NCBI GenBank assembly: GCA_949358305.1
Contig: OX442317.1
Span: 3,290,186 to 3,354,185 of the forward strand
From: Strigamia acuminata
Lineage: Eukaryota; Arthropoda; Chilopoda; Geophilomorpha; Linotaeniidae
Length of the DNA: 64,000 nt
Direction: 5' to 3'
Below, piece after piece: positions 20,216-34,230 of the stretch (its first letter is position 1; each line of letters begins with the position of its first letter). A model generated the notes under the pieces. It was not told the DNA's origin and ran no database searches. It saw only the letters and a program-made list of their open reading frames with translations. Both the position numbers and the translations under genes were made by a program.

Positions 20216-20921
20216 TTTTGTCAATTTTTGACAAATTTCCACGGAATTTCAGCAACATTTTACGAGACGTTTCTGCCCGACTAGACACGTTTCCGCAGGT
20301 TTTAGCAAAACAACGTTAAATTCTGTGGAAATTTATCAAATGTTGACAAAATTCTGTGCAAGTTTTGTCAGATACTTACTTACTTACGATATAAACTCGA
20401 ACGTCGTCCATCGACACTCTCAACATTCCACCGGACATTTTCCGGAAGAGTTTGTCCCGATCGGGACCACGCCTCGACGAAGCCCGGGACCCGGTTTCCG
20501 ACCGGGTCGTTTTTGGCCCAAGTCACGGCGCGTCGCGGCGCTTTCGGAGCACGCAACCCGATCCCCCCCTCCCCCCGTTCTCAAAAACCACGCCTCGATG
20601 AAGCCCGGGACCCGGTTTCCGACCGGGTCGTTTTTGGCCCAAGTCACGGCGCGTCGCGGCGCGTTCGGAGCACATGAACCGATCCCCCCTCCCTCCCGTC
20701 ACAAAAACCACGTTTTAGCGAAACCCTTGACCGGTCACAAAACCCACCGAACACCGAAAAGCAACGAACAAAACGCGCTCGGTCGCACGAACTACTCGGC
20801 CAAAACAACATCCGCAAATTCCGCATCACAGTCGCGATCAACGAAACAACGTATAGGCCGCCGTAATGTTAAAAAGCGGGACCCTTTCGCCCCCGACAAA
20901 ATCCGCACACATACCCCAAGG
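20216..20921. repeat. Right outer segment of unit A with 121-bp tandem boxes
   Basis: One hairpin module, then ACTTACTTACTTACG, the right outer inverted repeat (20387-20453), then two full and one partial GC-rich box in direct tandem with a 121-bp period (CCACGCCTCGA starts at 20467 and 20588). An AC-rich tail ends CATACCCCAAGG at 20921. The same segment ends unit B at 43128, directly beside the gypsy pol region. Confidence 0.8.
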
Positions 20922-20982
20922 TTAAGCGCCGACTGGTCCCCGTCCGGCCGCGTCCGGGCGTCGCGTCCGCACGCCTGCTTTG
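20922..20982. other. 61-bp junction between repeat units
   Basis: A GC-rich stretch that matches neither the gag flank left of 1250 nor the pol flank right of 43128. It may be terminal unit sequence lost at the outer junctions, or filler. Both sides carry a related AAAATCCGCAC stretch (20898-20908 and 21009-21019). Confidence 0.6.
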
Positions 20983-23900
20983 CCTATCCTTCGGAAGCGA
21001 GTGCACCCGCAAAATCCGCACTTTGGGAGTGACTATTCTTCGGATTCCGGCAGGGCCAAACTCTTCCGGAAAATGTCCGGGGGAATGCTGAGAGTGCCGA
21101 TAGACGACATTCGATTTTATGTCGTGGGTTTTTGTGCGGTTTGCGCCGTGTTTATTATTCGTACGAGATTTGGTATTTTCGCAGGGTTGTTGTCGCGCGA
21201 GATTCATCGAGGTAAAGCGAGTTCATCAACGACCTCGCCGATGAATGTTGCTAAAAATCTGTGCAAGTGTTGTCAAATATTGCCGTGATTCGATGGAATT
21301 TTTGTCAGACATTGGGAAATTTTTTTTGACTTGTCCAACGCGCCAGTAAATCGAGCGTCCACACGCGCCCACATGCGTGAACAGTGCACTCGCCCTCCCG
21401 CCCCGTCGGCGTAGGCGCCGGCCGTCCCCCCTCTCTCTCTCTCTCTCTCTTCCGCCCGTCACCGAATTTTGTCAATATCTGATAAATTTCCACAGAATTG
21501 CAGCGACATTGTACGGGATATTTCTGCCCGATTTGACGGACTTATGTAAAACATTGCTGAAATTCCGTGGAAATTTATAAAATATTGACAAAGGTTGGTG
21601 ACCGACCCACGGCGCGTTGCGGCGCGGTCGGAGCACGCGACCCGATCCCCCCCTCCCCCCGTCCCCAAAAAACCACGCCTCGAGGAACCCCGAAGTTCGG
21701 TTTCCGACCGGGTCGCCTCTTGATCCGACCCGGGGCGCGTCACGGCGCGGTCGGAGGACGGCCCTCGCCCCCAAAAACCACACTCCGGGTCACGTGGTCT
21801 CGCACCCGACTCTCTCAGTTTTCCCGTTACGGGATCATGACGGGCCGTTACGGGATCGTGACGGGACCGTCGGCGGCCCGTTAACGGCCCGTGCGGGCCG
21901 TTACGGGATCGTGACGGAACCGTCGGCGGCCCGTTAACGGCCCGTACGACCCCATGCGGGCCGTTGACGGGCCGTTAACGGGCCGTTAACGGGCCGTTAA
22001 CGGGCCGTGACGGTGTAAATCGAAAAAATCAACAACCGACAACACGTACATGAAAACGCGTACAACATTCATAGACATTAATCTCGAATCCTGTTTTTGG
22101 TTTTACGCCGTTAACGGGTCGTTAACGGCCCGTTAACGGCCCGCATGAGGTCGTACGGGCCGTCGGCGAGCCGAAGTCCGGGAACGAAGGCCGTTACGGG
22201 ATCGTGACGGTCCCGTCGGCGGCCCGTTAACGGCCCGTGCGGGCCGTTACGGGATCGTGACGGGACCGTCGGCGGCCCGTTAACGGCCCGTGCGGGTCGT
22301 TTTCGACCCGTTGCGGCCGTTTTCGACCCGTTGCGGCCCGTTTTCGACCCGTTACGGTCCTTGGCCGTAACGGGCCGAAAACGGGAAAACTGAAAAAGTC
22401 GAGTGCGAGACCACGTGACCCGGAGTGTGGTTTTTGGGGACGAGGGCCGTCCTCCGGCCGCGCCGCGGCGCGTCGTGGGTCGGGCGAGAAACGGCCCGGT
22501 CGGAAACCGAACCTCGGGGTTCCTCAAGGTGTGGTTTTTGGGACTGGGGGAGGGGAAAGAGACGTCCTCCGGCCGCGCCGCGACGCGCCGTGGGTCGGAC
22601 AAGAGAGAGAAAGACAACCTGGTCGGGGGGAGGGAAGTGGGCCGTTCTCCGACCACGTTGCAACGCGTCGCGAGTCCACATTACTACGTGTATCTCAACA
22701 ACCGTTCAACTTAAAGACTCGTACTTTGTTTAAAAAAAAAAGCCAACAGCCAGTTTAATTAAGGTGTCTACTTTGCCACGAGAAGAAGCGGTATGACACG
22801 ATCGCACTCGCTCGTCGGATTCCGCGAAACTCATCAACCCGGGGATTGCGCGCGGCAGCGCATAAAAAAACTCTTGACCCGAAAATAACGTGGGGTTGTA
22901 TGAAAACCTGGATTTGGTATTTCGTAAACACACGCGCCGACGCATGGGGAATGTGGGAGTCCCTCCCCTGTGTTCCGAACGAGTCAATTTCGTCCCGAAA
23001 ATATCCCGAAATTGCCGATATATGCATTTCGAGCCAGAAATATTGATCTTTATTTAAATGTTGATTGTTTAGCATTTTTTTTTACATTTCACCAATTTTC
23101 CTTATGTCCTGCCTTCCTCGCTCATTTAACACCAAAATGGCCTGCATTGAGGATTATTCCCATAATCCTTTTCGCACGTATGGAGCGCAAACAGTCGCAA
23201 TAAATGAATTCAGCGGAATTCGACCTTGAGTTTGCGACGCCATCTTGAATACGAGTAAAGCACAGAATGGTGTCAATCATTCGAATTGATTAAAAATACA
23301 GACAAATCGATTAAAAACCAGCAAAAAACTAAATCGACAAAATCATTTAAAAATCAACAGATATCCATTTTGTTTGTTTTTGAACAAATTAAGAACTTTG
23401 AAAACACACCACAATTTTAAAAAGTAAACACTGGGGTCAAATAGGCGCCGAGACTCGTTTAAACGGGTGTGTGATGTGTGTCGCGGAGGCGGTGTGCGCG
23501 TTCGTGCGCAATATCGCGTGTAATGCGCACGTCTGAGTGAGCACGAGAAAAATGGTGCACGCTGGCGGTTTACCGATGTGTCGAAGTCGGCGTACGAGCG
23601 CGACTCGCGTCGTACGTCTCAGAAAACATAAATACGGTGGTTTGGTGTTTATATCTAACGCACCAAACATGAACCAACTAGCAAATATACAAAACTAACA
23701 GTTATTTTAATAAAACAAGGTAACTTACATAGTTGAAACCAAAAAGGAATTTAAAGGTGACAAAAGACATTGCCGTCGCCATGTGCGCGCTCGCTTATGT
23801 CAAACTGGGAAAATTAATAAACGTCCCGGCAGCACGATAGGCTTTTTAAACGCACATTTCATTTTCACGTGAACAAAACATGACGTTTAGTACTGCTCCA

Positions 23901-25310
23901 ACATCTCCCCAACAACACCGACCGTTCCCTTTCTGACCGACAGCACCCCGTTGAAATCCGGGCTGATTCCCGCCTTGGAGATGACCACCGAAGGCGAGAA
24001 CCAAGACGCGGTCGTGGCAAAGGATATGCCCGAAACCCCGACCTTCTTTGTAGACAAGGAGTTGGACGCCGATGAGCGTTGGACGCGGGCACCGTCCACG
24101 CACGCCCGTGCACGCGCGATGTACTTTTTGCAATATCTGACAAAACTTGCCCGACGCTTAAGAAAGAACCGCGCATGAATCGAGCAAAATTCCCACATAA
24201 TTTGTATAAAAAGCGGTCCAACTCATAAATTGAAGCTCTCGTGCAGCGCAGTGAATTCAAACAATGGCGACAGAGAAATTAAAAACAAGTCTAATTTATT
24301 CGACATAGGAACACTGGTGTACAATAGAAAATGCGTGTGTGGTGCAACAATTGAAATTGCACGCGCTCAAAACAATTAGCAAAATAAAATCATACAAAAC
24401 ATCGAGACTGACGAGAGAGACGAGAGTCCACGCGATATACTCGCGTGGGCGCGTGTTGAACGTGCGCACGACGCGCAAGAACCGCATAAACTGAGTCGAG
24501 GAACCACTAAAATTAAACACATGTCCGATGCAAAAACAATTATCAATAAATACATCATTATCGTTGCTGTTTGCAAGGAAATTGCCAAAAGTCGGTGACT
24601 GGCGGCGGGGCGAGTCCCGGGCGGAGGGGCGAGCATTGGCGGCCGAGAGGGAGAGAGAGGACGGCCGGGGCTCCCGCCGACGGTCGTAGGGGCGAGCCTT
24701 GGCGGGTTGGACGTGCGCATCGTCCACGCACGTGGGCGCGTGATTTACTGGCGCGTTGGACGAGTTCTAAAAAAATTCTCCAAAATCTGACAAAACTGGC
24801 AACGATTTTTGATAAATTTCCACGGAATTTCAGCAATATTTTGCGAGACATTTCTGCCCGATTGGACGGGCTTCTGTAAAACAGTGTTCTTAAAATCTGT
24901 GGAAATCAATTAAATGTCGTTAAAAATCGTTGCAAGTTTTGTCAGATTTTGGAGAATTTTTTTAAAACTCGTCCAACGCGCCAGTAAATCGAGCTCCCAC
25001 ACGCGCCCACATGCACGTCCAATCCGCATGGGCACTGTCACATCGGACGTTTGTTGCGTGCAAAACTTGCACCGACTTTTGGCCATTTTTGGTTAAACTT
25101 CCGCACAATTTCTGCCCGATTGGACACTGAGGTTCGGTTTCCGACCGGGTCGTTTCTTGTCCGACCCGCGGCGCGTCGCGGCGCGGCCGGAGGACGGCCC
25201 TCGTCCCCAAAAACCACACTCCGAGTCACGTGGTCTCGCACTCGACTCTTTCAGTTTTCCCGTTTTCGGGTCGCACGGCCAACAGGCCGTGACGGGCCGT
25301 AGCGGGTCGA

Positions 25311-28300
25311 AAACGGGCCGTTAACGGCCCGTTGACGGCCCGTTAACGGGCCGTTAACGGCGTAAATCGAAAAAATCAACAACCGACAACACGTACGTGA
25401 AAACGCGTACAACATTCATAGACATTAATCTCGAATCCTGTTTTTGGTTTTACGCCGTTAACGGGCCGTTAACGGGCCGTTAACGGCCCGTTAACGGCCC
25501 GTTAACGGCCCGCGTGAGGTCGTACGGGCCGTCGGCGAGCCGAAGTCCGGGAACGAAGGCCGTGACGGGATCGTGACGGGACTGTCGGCGGCCCGTTAAC
25601 GGCCCGCACGCGCCGTGACGGGACCGTGACGGGACCGTCGGCGGCCCGTTAACGGCCCGTGCGGGCCGTTGCGGGATCGTGACGGGATCGTCGACGGCCC
25701 GTTAACGGCCCGTGCGGGCCGTTGCGGGCCGTTGACGGGCCGTTGACGGGCCGTTAACGGGCCGTTAACGGGCCGTTACGGCGTGAATCGAAAAAATCAA
25801 CAACCGACAACACGTACATGAAAACGCGTACAACATTCATAGACATTAATCTCGAATCCTGTTTTCGGTTTTGCCCCGTTAACGGGCCGTTAACGGGCCG
25901 TTAACGGGCCGTTAACGGCCCGTGCGGGCCGTTGCGGGATCGTGACGGGACCGTCGACGGCCCGTTAACGGCCCGTGCGGGCCGTTGCGGGATCGTGACG
26001 GGACCGTCAGCGGCCCGTTAACGGCCCGTGCGGGCCGTTGCGGGATCGTGACGGGATCGTCGACGGCCCGTTAACGGCCCGTGCGGGCCGTTGCGGGATC
26101 GTGACGGGACCGTCAGCGGCCCGTTAACGGCCCGTGCGGGCCGTTGCGGGATCGTGACGGGATCGTCGACGGCCCGTTAACGGCCCGTGCGGGCCGTTGC
26201 GGGCCGTTGACGGGCCGTTGACGGGCCGTTAACGGGCCGTTAACGGGCCGTTACGGCGTGAATCGAAAAAATCAACAACCGACAACACGTACATGAAAAC
26301 GCGTACAACATTCATAGACATTAATCTCGAATCCTGTTTTTGGTTTTACGCCGTTAACGGGCCGTTAACGGGCCGTTAACGGCCCGTTAACGGCCCGCGT
26401 GAGGTCGTACGGGCCGTCGGCGAGCCGAAGTCCGGGAACGAAGGCCGTGACGGGATCGTGACGGGACCGTCAGCGGCCCGTTAACGGCCCGTGCGGGCCG
26501 TTGCGGGATCGTGACGGGATCGTCGACGGCCCGTTAACGGCCCGTGCGGGCCGTTGCGGGCCGTTGACGGGCCGTTGACGGGCCGTTAACGGGCCGTTAA
26601 CGGGCCGTTACGGCGTAAATCGAAAAAATCAACAACCGACAACACGTACGTGAAAACGCGTACAACATTCATAGACATTAATCTCGAATCCTGTTTTCGG
26701 TTTTGCCCCGTTAACGGGCCGTTAACGGGCCGTTAACGGGCCGTTAACGGCCCGTGCGGGCCGTTGCGGGATCGTGACGGGACCGTCGACGGCCCGTTAA
26801 CGGCCCGTGCGGGCCGTTGCGGGATCGTGACGGGACCGTCAGCGGCCCGTTAACGGCCCGTGCGGGCCGTTGCGGGATCGTGACGGGATCGTCGACGGCC
26901 CGTTAACGGCCCGTGCGGGCCGTTGCGGGATCGTGACGGGACCGTCAGCGGCCCGTTAACGGCCCGTGCGGGCCGTTGCGGGATCGTGACGGGATCGTCG
27001 ACGGCCCGTTAACGGCCCGTGCGGGCCGTTGCGGGCCGTTGACGGGCCGTTGACGGGCCGTTAACGGGCCGTTAACGGGCCGTTACGGCGTGAATCGAAA
27101 AAATCAACAACCGACAACACGTACATGAAAACGCGTACAACATTCATAGACATTAATCTCGAATCCTGTTTTTGGTTTTACGCCGTTAACGGGCCGTTAA
27201 CGGGCCGTTAACGGCCCGTTAACGGCCCGCGTGAGGTCGTACGGGCCGTCGGCGAGCCGAAGTCCGGGAACGAAGGCCGTGACGGGATCGTGACGGGACC
27301 GTCAGCGGCCCGTTAACGGCCCGTGCGGGCCGTTGCGGGATCGTGACGGGATCGTCGACGGCCCGTTAACGGCCCGTGCGGGCCGTTGCGGGCCGTTGAC
27401 GGGCCGTTGACGGGCCGTTAACGGGCCGTTAACGGGCCGTTACGGCGTGAATCGAAAAAATCAACAACCGACAACACGTACGTGAAAACGCGTACAACAT
27501 TCATAGACATTAATCTCGAATCCTGTTTTCGGTTTTGCCCCGTTAACGGGCCGTTAACGGGCCGTTAACGGGCCGTTAACGGCCCGTGCGGGCCGTTGCG
27601 GGATCGTGACGGGACCGTCGACGGCCCGTTAACGGCCCGTGCGGGCCGTTGCGGGATCGTGACGGGACCGTCAGCGGCCCGTTAACGGCCCGTGCGGGCC
27701 GTTGCGGGATCGTGACGGGATCGTCGACGGCCCGTTAACGGCCCGTGCGGGCCGTTGCGGGATCGTGACGGGACCGTCAGCGGCCCGTTAACGGCCCGTG
27801 CGGGCCGTTGCGGGATCGTGACGGGATCGTCGACGGCCCGTTAACGGCCCGTGCGGGCCGTTGCGGGCCGTTGACGGGCCGTTGACGGGCCGTTAACGGG
27901 CCGTTAACGGGCCGTTACGGCGTGAATCGAAAAAATCAACAACCGACAACACGTACATGAAAACGCGTACAACATTCATAGACATTAATCTCGAATCCTG
28001 TTTTTGGTTTTACGCCGTTAACGGGCCGTTAACGGGCCGTTAACGGCCCGTTAACGGCCCGCGTGAGGTCGTACGGGCCGTCGGCGAGCCGAAGTCCGGG
28101 AACGAAGGCCGTGACGGGATCGTGACGGGACCGTCAGCGGCCCGTTAACGGCCCGTGCGGGCCGTTGCGGGATCGTGACGGGATCGTCGACGGCCCGTTA
28201 ACGGCCCGTGCGGGCCGTTGCGGGCCGTTGACGGGCCGTTGACGGGCCGTTAACGGGCCGTTAACGGGCCGTTACGGCGTGAATCGAAAAAATCAACAAC

Positions 28301-29525
28301 CGACAACACGTACGTGAAAACGCGTACAACATTCATAGACATTAATCTCGAATCCTGTTTTCGGTTTTGCCCCGTTAACGGGCCGTTAACGGGCCGTTAA
28401 CGGGCCGTTAACGGCCCGTGCGGGCCGTTGCGGGATCGTGACGGGACCGTCGACGGCCCGTTAACGGCCCGTGCGGGCCGTTGCGGGATCGTGACGGGAC
28501 CGTCAGCGGCCCGTTAACGGCCCGTGCGGGCCGTTGCGGGATCGTGACGGGATCGTCGACGGCCCGTTAACGGCCCGTGCGGGCCGTTGCGGGATCGTGA
28601 CGGGACCGTCAGCGGCCCGTTAACGGCCCGTGCGGGCCGTTGCGGGATCGTGACGGGATCGTCGACGGCCCGTTAACGGCCCGTGCGGGCCGTTGCGGGC
28701 CGTTGACGGGCCGTTGACGGGCCGTTAACGGGCCGTTAACGGGCCGTTACGGCGTGAATCGAAAAAATCAACAACCGACAACACGTACATGAAAACGCGT
28801 ACAACATTCATAGACATTAATCTCGAATCCTGTTTTTGGTTTTACGCCGTTAACGGGCCGTTAACGGGCCGTTAACGGCCCGTTAACGGCCCGCGTGAGG
28901 TCGTACGGGCCGTCGGCGAGCCGAAGTCCGGGAACGAAGGCCGTGACGGGATCGTGACGGGACCGTCAGCGGCCCGTTAACGGCCCGTGCGGGCCGTTGC
29001 GGGATCGTGACGGGATCGTCGACGGCCCGTTAACGGCCCGTGCGGGCCGTTGCGGGCCGTTGACGGGCCGTTGACGGGCCGTTAACGGGCCGTGACGGTG
29101 TAAATCGAAAAAATCAACAACCGACAACACGTACGTGAAAACGCGTACAACATTCATAGACATTAATCTCGAATCCTGTTTTTGGTTTTACGCCGTTAAC
29201 GGGCCGTTAACGGCCCGTTAACGGCCCGTTAACGGCCCGCATGAGGTCGTACGGGCCGTTACGGGATCGTGACGGGACCGTCGGCGGCCCGTTAACGGCC
29301 CGTGCGAGCCGTTACGGGATCGTGACGGGACCGTCGGCGGCCCGTTAACGGCCCGTGCGAGCCGTTACGGGATCGTGACGGGACCGTCGGCGGCCCGTTA
29401 ACGGCCCGTGCGAGCCGTTACGGGATCGTGACGGGACCGTCGGCGGCCCGTTAACGGCCCGTGCGGGCCGTTTTCGACCCGTTGCGGCCGTTTTCGACCC
29501 GTTGCGGCCCGTTTTCGACCCGTTA
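25311..29525. repeat. Main GTTAAC satellite array of unit B
   Basis: Cores at 25365, 25786, 26261, 26618, 27093, 27450, 27925, 28282, 28757 and 29103. Spacings are 421, then 475 and 357 alternating, then a final 346. That gives three full 832-bp higher-order repeats plus a half, against two plus a half in unit A. The 421-bp first spacing has one 53-bp monomer more than the 368-bp spacing of unit A. Confidence 0.95.
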
Positions 29526-32500
29526 CGGTCCTTGGCCGTAACGGGCCGAAAACGGGAAAACTGAAAAAGTCGAGTGCGAGACCACGTGACCCGGAGTGTG
29601 GTTTTTGGGGACGAGGGCCGTCCTCCGACCGCGCCGTGACGCGCCGCGGGTCGGTCACCAACTTTTGTCAATTTTTGACAGATTTTCACGGAATTTCAGC
29701 AACATTTTACGAGACATTTCTGCCCGATTGGACGGACTTGTTTAAAACATTGCTGAAATTCTGTGTTAATTTATCAAAAATTGCAAAAATTCGGTGCGAA
29801 TTTTGTCAGAAATTGGGAAAATTTTTTTAAAACTAGTCCAACGCGCCGATAAATCGAGCGCCCACACGCGCCCACGTGCTTGGACAGTGCTGGGCGCGTC
29901 CAACCCGCGTGGACACTGTCAAGTCGGGCATTTTCGGGCACAGTTTGATGCGAGCAAATCTCGCAAAACTTGCACCGAATTGTGGCAACATTTGATAGAT
30001 TTCCACCGAATTTTAGCAATGTTTTACAAAAACCTGTGGAAATGTATCCAATCGGGCAGAAATGTCTCGCAAAATATTGCTGAAATTACTTGGAAATTTA
30101 TCACAAATTGTCAAAAGTCGGTGCAATTTTTTTGGACGCATCAAACCGTGTGCCCCGAGAGTCCACGAGTGTGCCCGACCTGACAGTGTCCACGCGGGGC
30201 GCACTGTCCACGCACGTGGGCGCGTGATTTACTGGCGCGTTGGACGAGTTCTAAAAAAATTCTCCAAAATCTGACAAAACTTGCAACGATTTTTAACGAC
30301 ATTTAATAAATTTACACAGATTTTAAGCAATGTTTTACAGAAGCCCCATCCAAAAGGGCAGAAATATCCCGTATAATGTCGCTGCAATTCTGTAGAAATT
30401 TATCAGATATTGACAAAATTCGGTGACGGGCGGAAGGGCGATTCCCGAGCGGAAGAGAGAGAGAGAGAGAGAGGGCGGACGGCCGGCGCCTACGCCGACG
30501 GGGCGAGAGGGCGAGTGCACTGTTCACGCATGTGGGCACGTGTGGGCGCTCGATTTACCGGCGCGTTGGACGAGTTAAACAAAATTTTCCCAATATTTTG
30601 CATAACTTGCACCGATTTTTAAGAACATTTGACTGATTTCCACAGATTTTAAGCGATGTTTTACACGTCCAACCCGCGTGGACATTGTCAGATCGGGCGG
30701 TTTCGGGCACAGTTTTATTGTTAATTGTTTTTGCATTAGACATGTGTTTAATTCGTTTTGTCTTTTTAGTGGTTCCTTGACTCGGTGTGTACGGTTCTTG
30801 CGCGTCGTGCCCACGTTTAACACGTGGCCACACGAGTACATCGCGCACGCACATGCGTGGACTCTCGTCGACGATCGTGTGATTCTAGTTACGTCAGTCT
30901 CGATGTTTTATATGATTTTATTTTGCTAATTGTTTTGAGCGCGTGCAATTTCAATTGTTGCACTCCCGCATTTTCTATTGTAGACTAGTATCTGGACAAT
31001 TTAGTTCGTGTTCTTGAGTCGAATAAATTAGACGTGTTTTTAATTTTTCTGTCGCCATTTTTTGAATTCACTAGCGCTCTTCAGATGATTCGTTGCGCTG
31101 CATGAGAGCTTTAATTGATGAGTTGGAGGCCAGTAAATCGCGCGCCCACATGCGCACGTCCAACCCGCGTGGACACTGTCAGATCGGGCACACGCGTGGA
31201 CTCTCGGGGCACAGTTTGATGCGTGCAAAAGTTGCACCGACTTGTGGGAATTTTTTAACAAATTTCCACAGAATTTCAGCGACATTTTACGAGACATTTC
31301 TGCCCGATGGGACGGACTTCTGTAAAACATTGCTTAAAATCCATGGAAATTTATCACATATTGACAAAATTCGGTGCAAGTTTTGTCAGAAATTAGGAAA
31401 AAACTTTTTTCAAAACTCGTCCAACGCGCCGGTAAATTGAGCGCCCACGTGCGTCGACAGTGGGCGCTTCAAAACCGCGTGGACACTGTCAGATCTCGGC
31501 ACAGTTTGATGCGCCCAAATCTAGCAATACTTGCACCGACTTTTGGCAATTTGTGACAAATTTTCACAGAATTTCGGCAACATTTTACGACACATTTCTG
31601 CCCGGTTGGACACATTTCCACAGGTTTTTTGTAAAACGTTGCTAAAATTCCGTTGAATTTCATCAAAAATTGTGTCAAAAGTCGGTGACGGGCGGAGGGG
31701 CGAGCTCCGGGCGCCCGAGAGAGAGAGAGAAAGAGAGAGAGAGGGGACGGCCGGGGCTCCCGCCGACGGGCGGAGGGGCGAGCCTTGGCGGGTTGGGCGT
31801 GCACTATCTAGGCATGTGGGCGCTCGATTTACCGGCACGTTGGACAAGTTTTGAAAATTTTTTTTTTCCTAATTTTTGACAAAATTAGCACCGAATTTTG
31901 CCAATATTTGATAAATTTCCACGGAATTTTATCAATGTTTTACAAAAAACCCCTGGAAATGTGTCCAATCGAGCAGAAATGTCTCGTAAAATATCGCTGA
32001 AATTTGTCTAAAATTGACAAAAAATCGGTGCAAGTTTTGCTAGATATTTGCCCGGATCAAACTGTGCCCGAAACCGCCCGATCTGACAGTGTGCACGCGG
32101 GCTGGACGTGCCCACTGTCCCCGCATGTGCACTCGCCGGCGCGTTGGACGAGTTTAAGAAGATTTTATCAGTTTCTGACAAAACTTGCATCGATTTTTTG
32201 TCAATTTTTGATAAATTTCCCCAGAATTTTAGCAATAAAACCTTTGAAAATGTATCCAAAAGAGCAGAAATGTCCTGTAAAATATTGCTGAAAATCTGTT
32301 GAAATTCATCAAATATTGACAAAAATCTGTGACGAGCGGAGGGGCGATCCTTTGGCGGCCGAAAGAGAGAGGGGGGACGGTCGGGGCTCCCGCCGACGGG
32401 CGGAGGGGCGAGCCTTGGCGGCCGAGAGAGAGAGAGAGAGAGGACGGCCGGGGCTCCCGCCGGCGCACTGTCCACGCATGGGCGCGCTCGATTTACTGGC

Positions 32501-32848
32501 GCGTTGGACGAATTTTAAATTTTTTGTTTCCTATTTCTGACAAAATTTGCACAGACTTTTGTCAATTTTTGACAAATTTTCACGGAATTTCAGCAATGGG
32601 ACGGACTTATGTAAAACATCGCTTAAAATCTGGAAATCTGTCAAATCTTCTTTAAATTTATGCAAGATATTGGGAAATTTTGGTTTAACTCGTCCAACGG
32701 GCCGGTAAATCGAGCGCCCACACGCGCCCACATGCACGTCCAACCCGCATGGGCACTGTCACATCGGACGTTTGTTGCGTGCAAAACTTGCACCGACTTT
32801 TGGCCATTTTTGGTTAAACTTCCGCACAATTTCTGCCCGATTGGACAC
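29525..32848. repeat. Right arm and hairpin-module block of unit B
   Basis: Copy of 15695-19018 at offset 13830, including the inner inverted segment at 30715-31127 and the same (GA)n tracts. No gene seen. Confidence 0.85.
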
Positions 32849-33940
32849 TGAGGTTCGGTTTCCGACCGGGTCGTTTCTTGTCCGACCCGCGGCGCGTCGC
32901 GGCGCGGCCGGAGGACGGCCCTCGTCCCCAAAAACCACACTCCGAGTCACGGGTCGCACGGCCAACAGGCCGTGACGGGCCGTAGCGGGTCGAAAACGGG
33001 CCGTTAACGGCCCGTTGACGGCCCGTTAGCGGCCCGCATGAGGTCGCACGGGCCGTCGGCGAGCCGAAGTCCGGGAACGAAGGCCGTTACGGGACCGTGA
33101 CGGGACCGTCGGCGGCCCGTTAACGGCCCGTGCGAGCCGTTACGGGATCGTGACGGGACCGTCGGCGGCCCGTTAACGGCCCGTGCGAGCCGTTACGGAA
33201 TCGTGACGGGACCGTCGGCGGCCCGTTAACGGCCCGTGCGGGCCGTTACGGGATCGTGACGGGACCGTCGGCGGCCCGTTAACGGCCCGTGCGACCCCAT
33301 GCGGGCCGTTGACGGGCCGTTAACGGGCCGTTAACGGGCCGTTAACGGGCCGTGACGGTGTAAATCGAAAAAATCAACAACCGACAACACGTACATGAAA
33401 ACGCGTACAACATTCATAGACATTAATCTCGAATCCTGTTTTTGGTTTTACGCCGTTAACGGGCCGTTAACGGCCCGTTAACGGCCCGTTAACGGCCCGC
33501 ATGAGGTCGTACGGGCCGTTACGGGGTCGTGACGGGACCGTCGGCGGCCCGTTAACGGCCCGTGCGGGCCGTTACGGGATAGTTACGGAACCGTCGGCGG
33601 CCCGTTAACGGCCCGTGCGAGCCGTTACGGGATCGTGACGGGACCGTCGGCGGCCCGTTAACGGCCCGTGCGAGCCGTTACGGGATTGTGACGGGACCGT
33701 CGGCGGCCCGTTAACGGCCCGTGCGGGCCGTTTTCGACCCGTTGCGGCCGTTTTCGACCCGTTGCGGCCGTTTTCGACCCGTTGCGGCCCGTTTTCGACC
33801 CGTTACGGTCCTTGGCCGTAACGGGCCGAAAACGGGAAAACTGAAAAAGTCGAGTGCGAGACCACGTGACCCGGAGTGTGGTTTTTGGGGACGAGGGCCG
33901 TCCTCCGACCGCGCCGTGACGCGCCGCGGGTCGGTCACCA
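32849..33940. repeat. Foldback with small array, unit B cycle 1
   Basis: Left arm, array with core near 33363, and right arm as in 19019-20215, but with one more TTTTCGACCCGTTGCGGCCG repeat near 33750. The right arm has a single box and runs directly into a hairpin module at about 33940. Confidence 0.8.
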
Positions 33941-34230
33941 ACTTTTGTCAATTTTTGACAGATTTTCACGGAATTTCAGCGACATTTTACGAGACGTTTC
34001 TGCCCGATGGGACGGACTTCTGTAAAACATTGCTTAAAATCCATGGAAATTTATCACATATTGACAAAATTCGGTGCAAGTTTTGTCAGAAATTAGGAAA
34101 AAACTTTTTTCAAAACTCGTCCAACGCGCCGGTAAATTGAGCGCCCACGTGCGTCGACAGTGGGCGCTTCAAAACCGCGTGGACACTGTCAGATCTCGGC
34201 ACAGTTTGATGCGCCCAAATCTAGCAATAC

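Larger units (their letters stand above)
1250..20921. repeat. Large repeat unit A, a giant quasi-palindrome holding a copia insertion
   Basis: Bases 1250 to about 5942 recur at 20983-25675 (offset 19733). Bases about 14571 to 19860 recur from 28401 (offset 13830). Bases about 19775-20921 recur at 41982-43128 (offset 22207). The unit is therefore 19.7 kb, or about 12.9 kb without the copia element and its duplicated target. Its sub-blocks, in order: outer segment with an inverted repeat, palindromic hairpin modules, foldback with a small satellite array, low-copy segment, hairpin modules, foldback with the main array (copia inside), a 3.2-kb hairpin-module block, foldback with a small array, and an outer segment with the partner inverted repeat. 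Several left blocks pair with right blocks in inverse orientation around 10.9 kb. No transposase or other enzyme is encoded by the unit itself. Confidence 0.9.
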
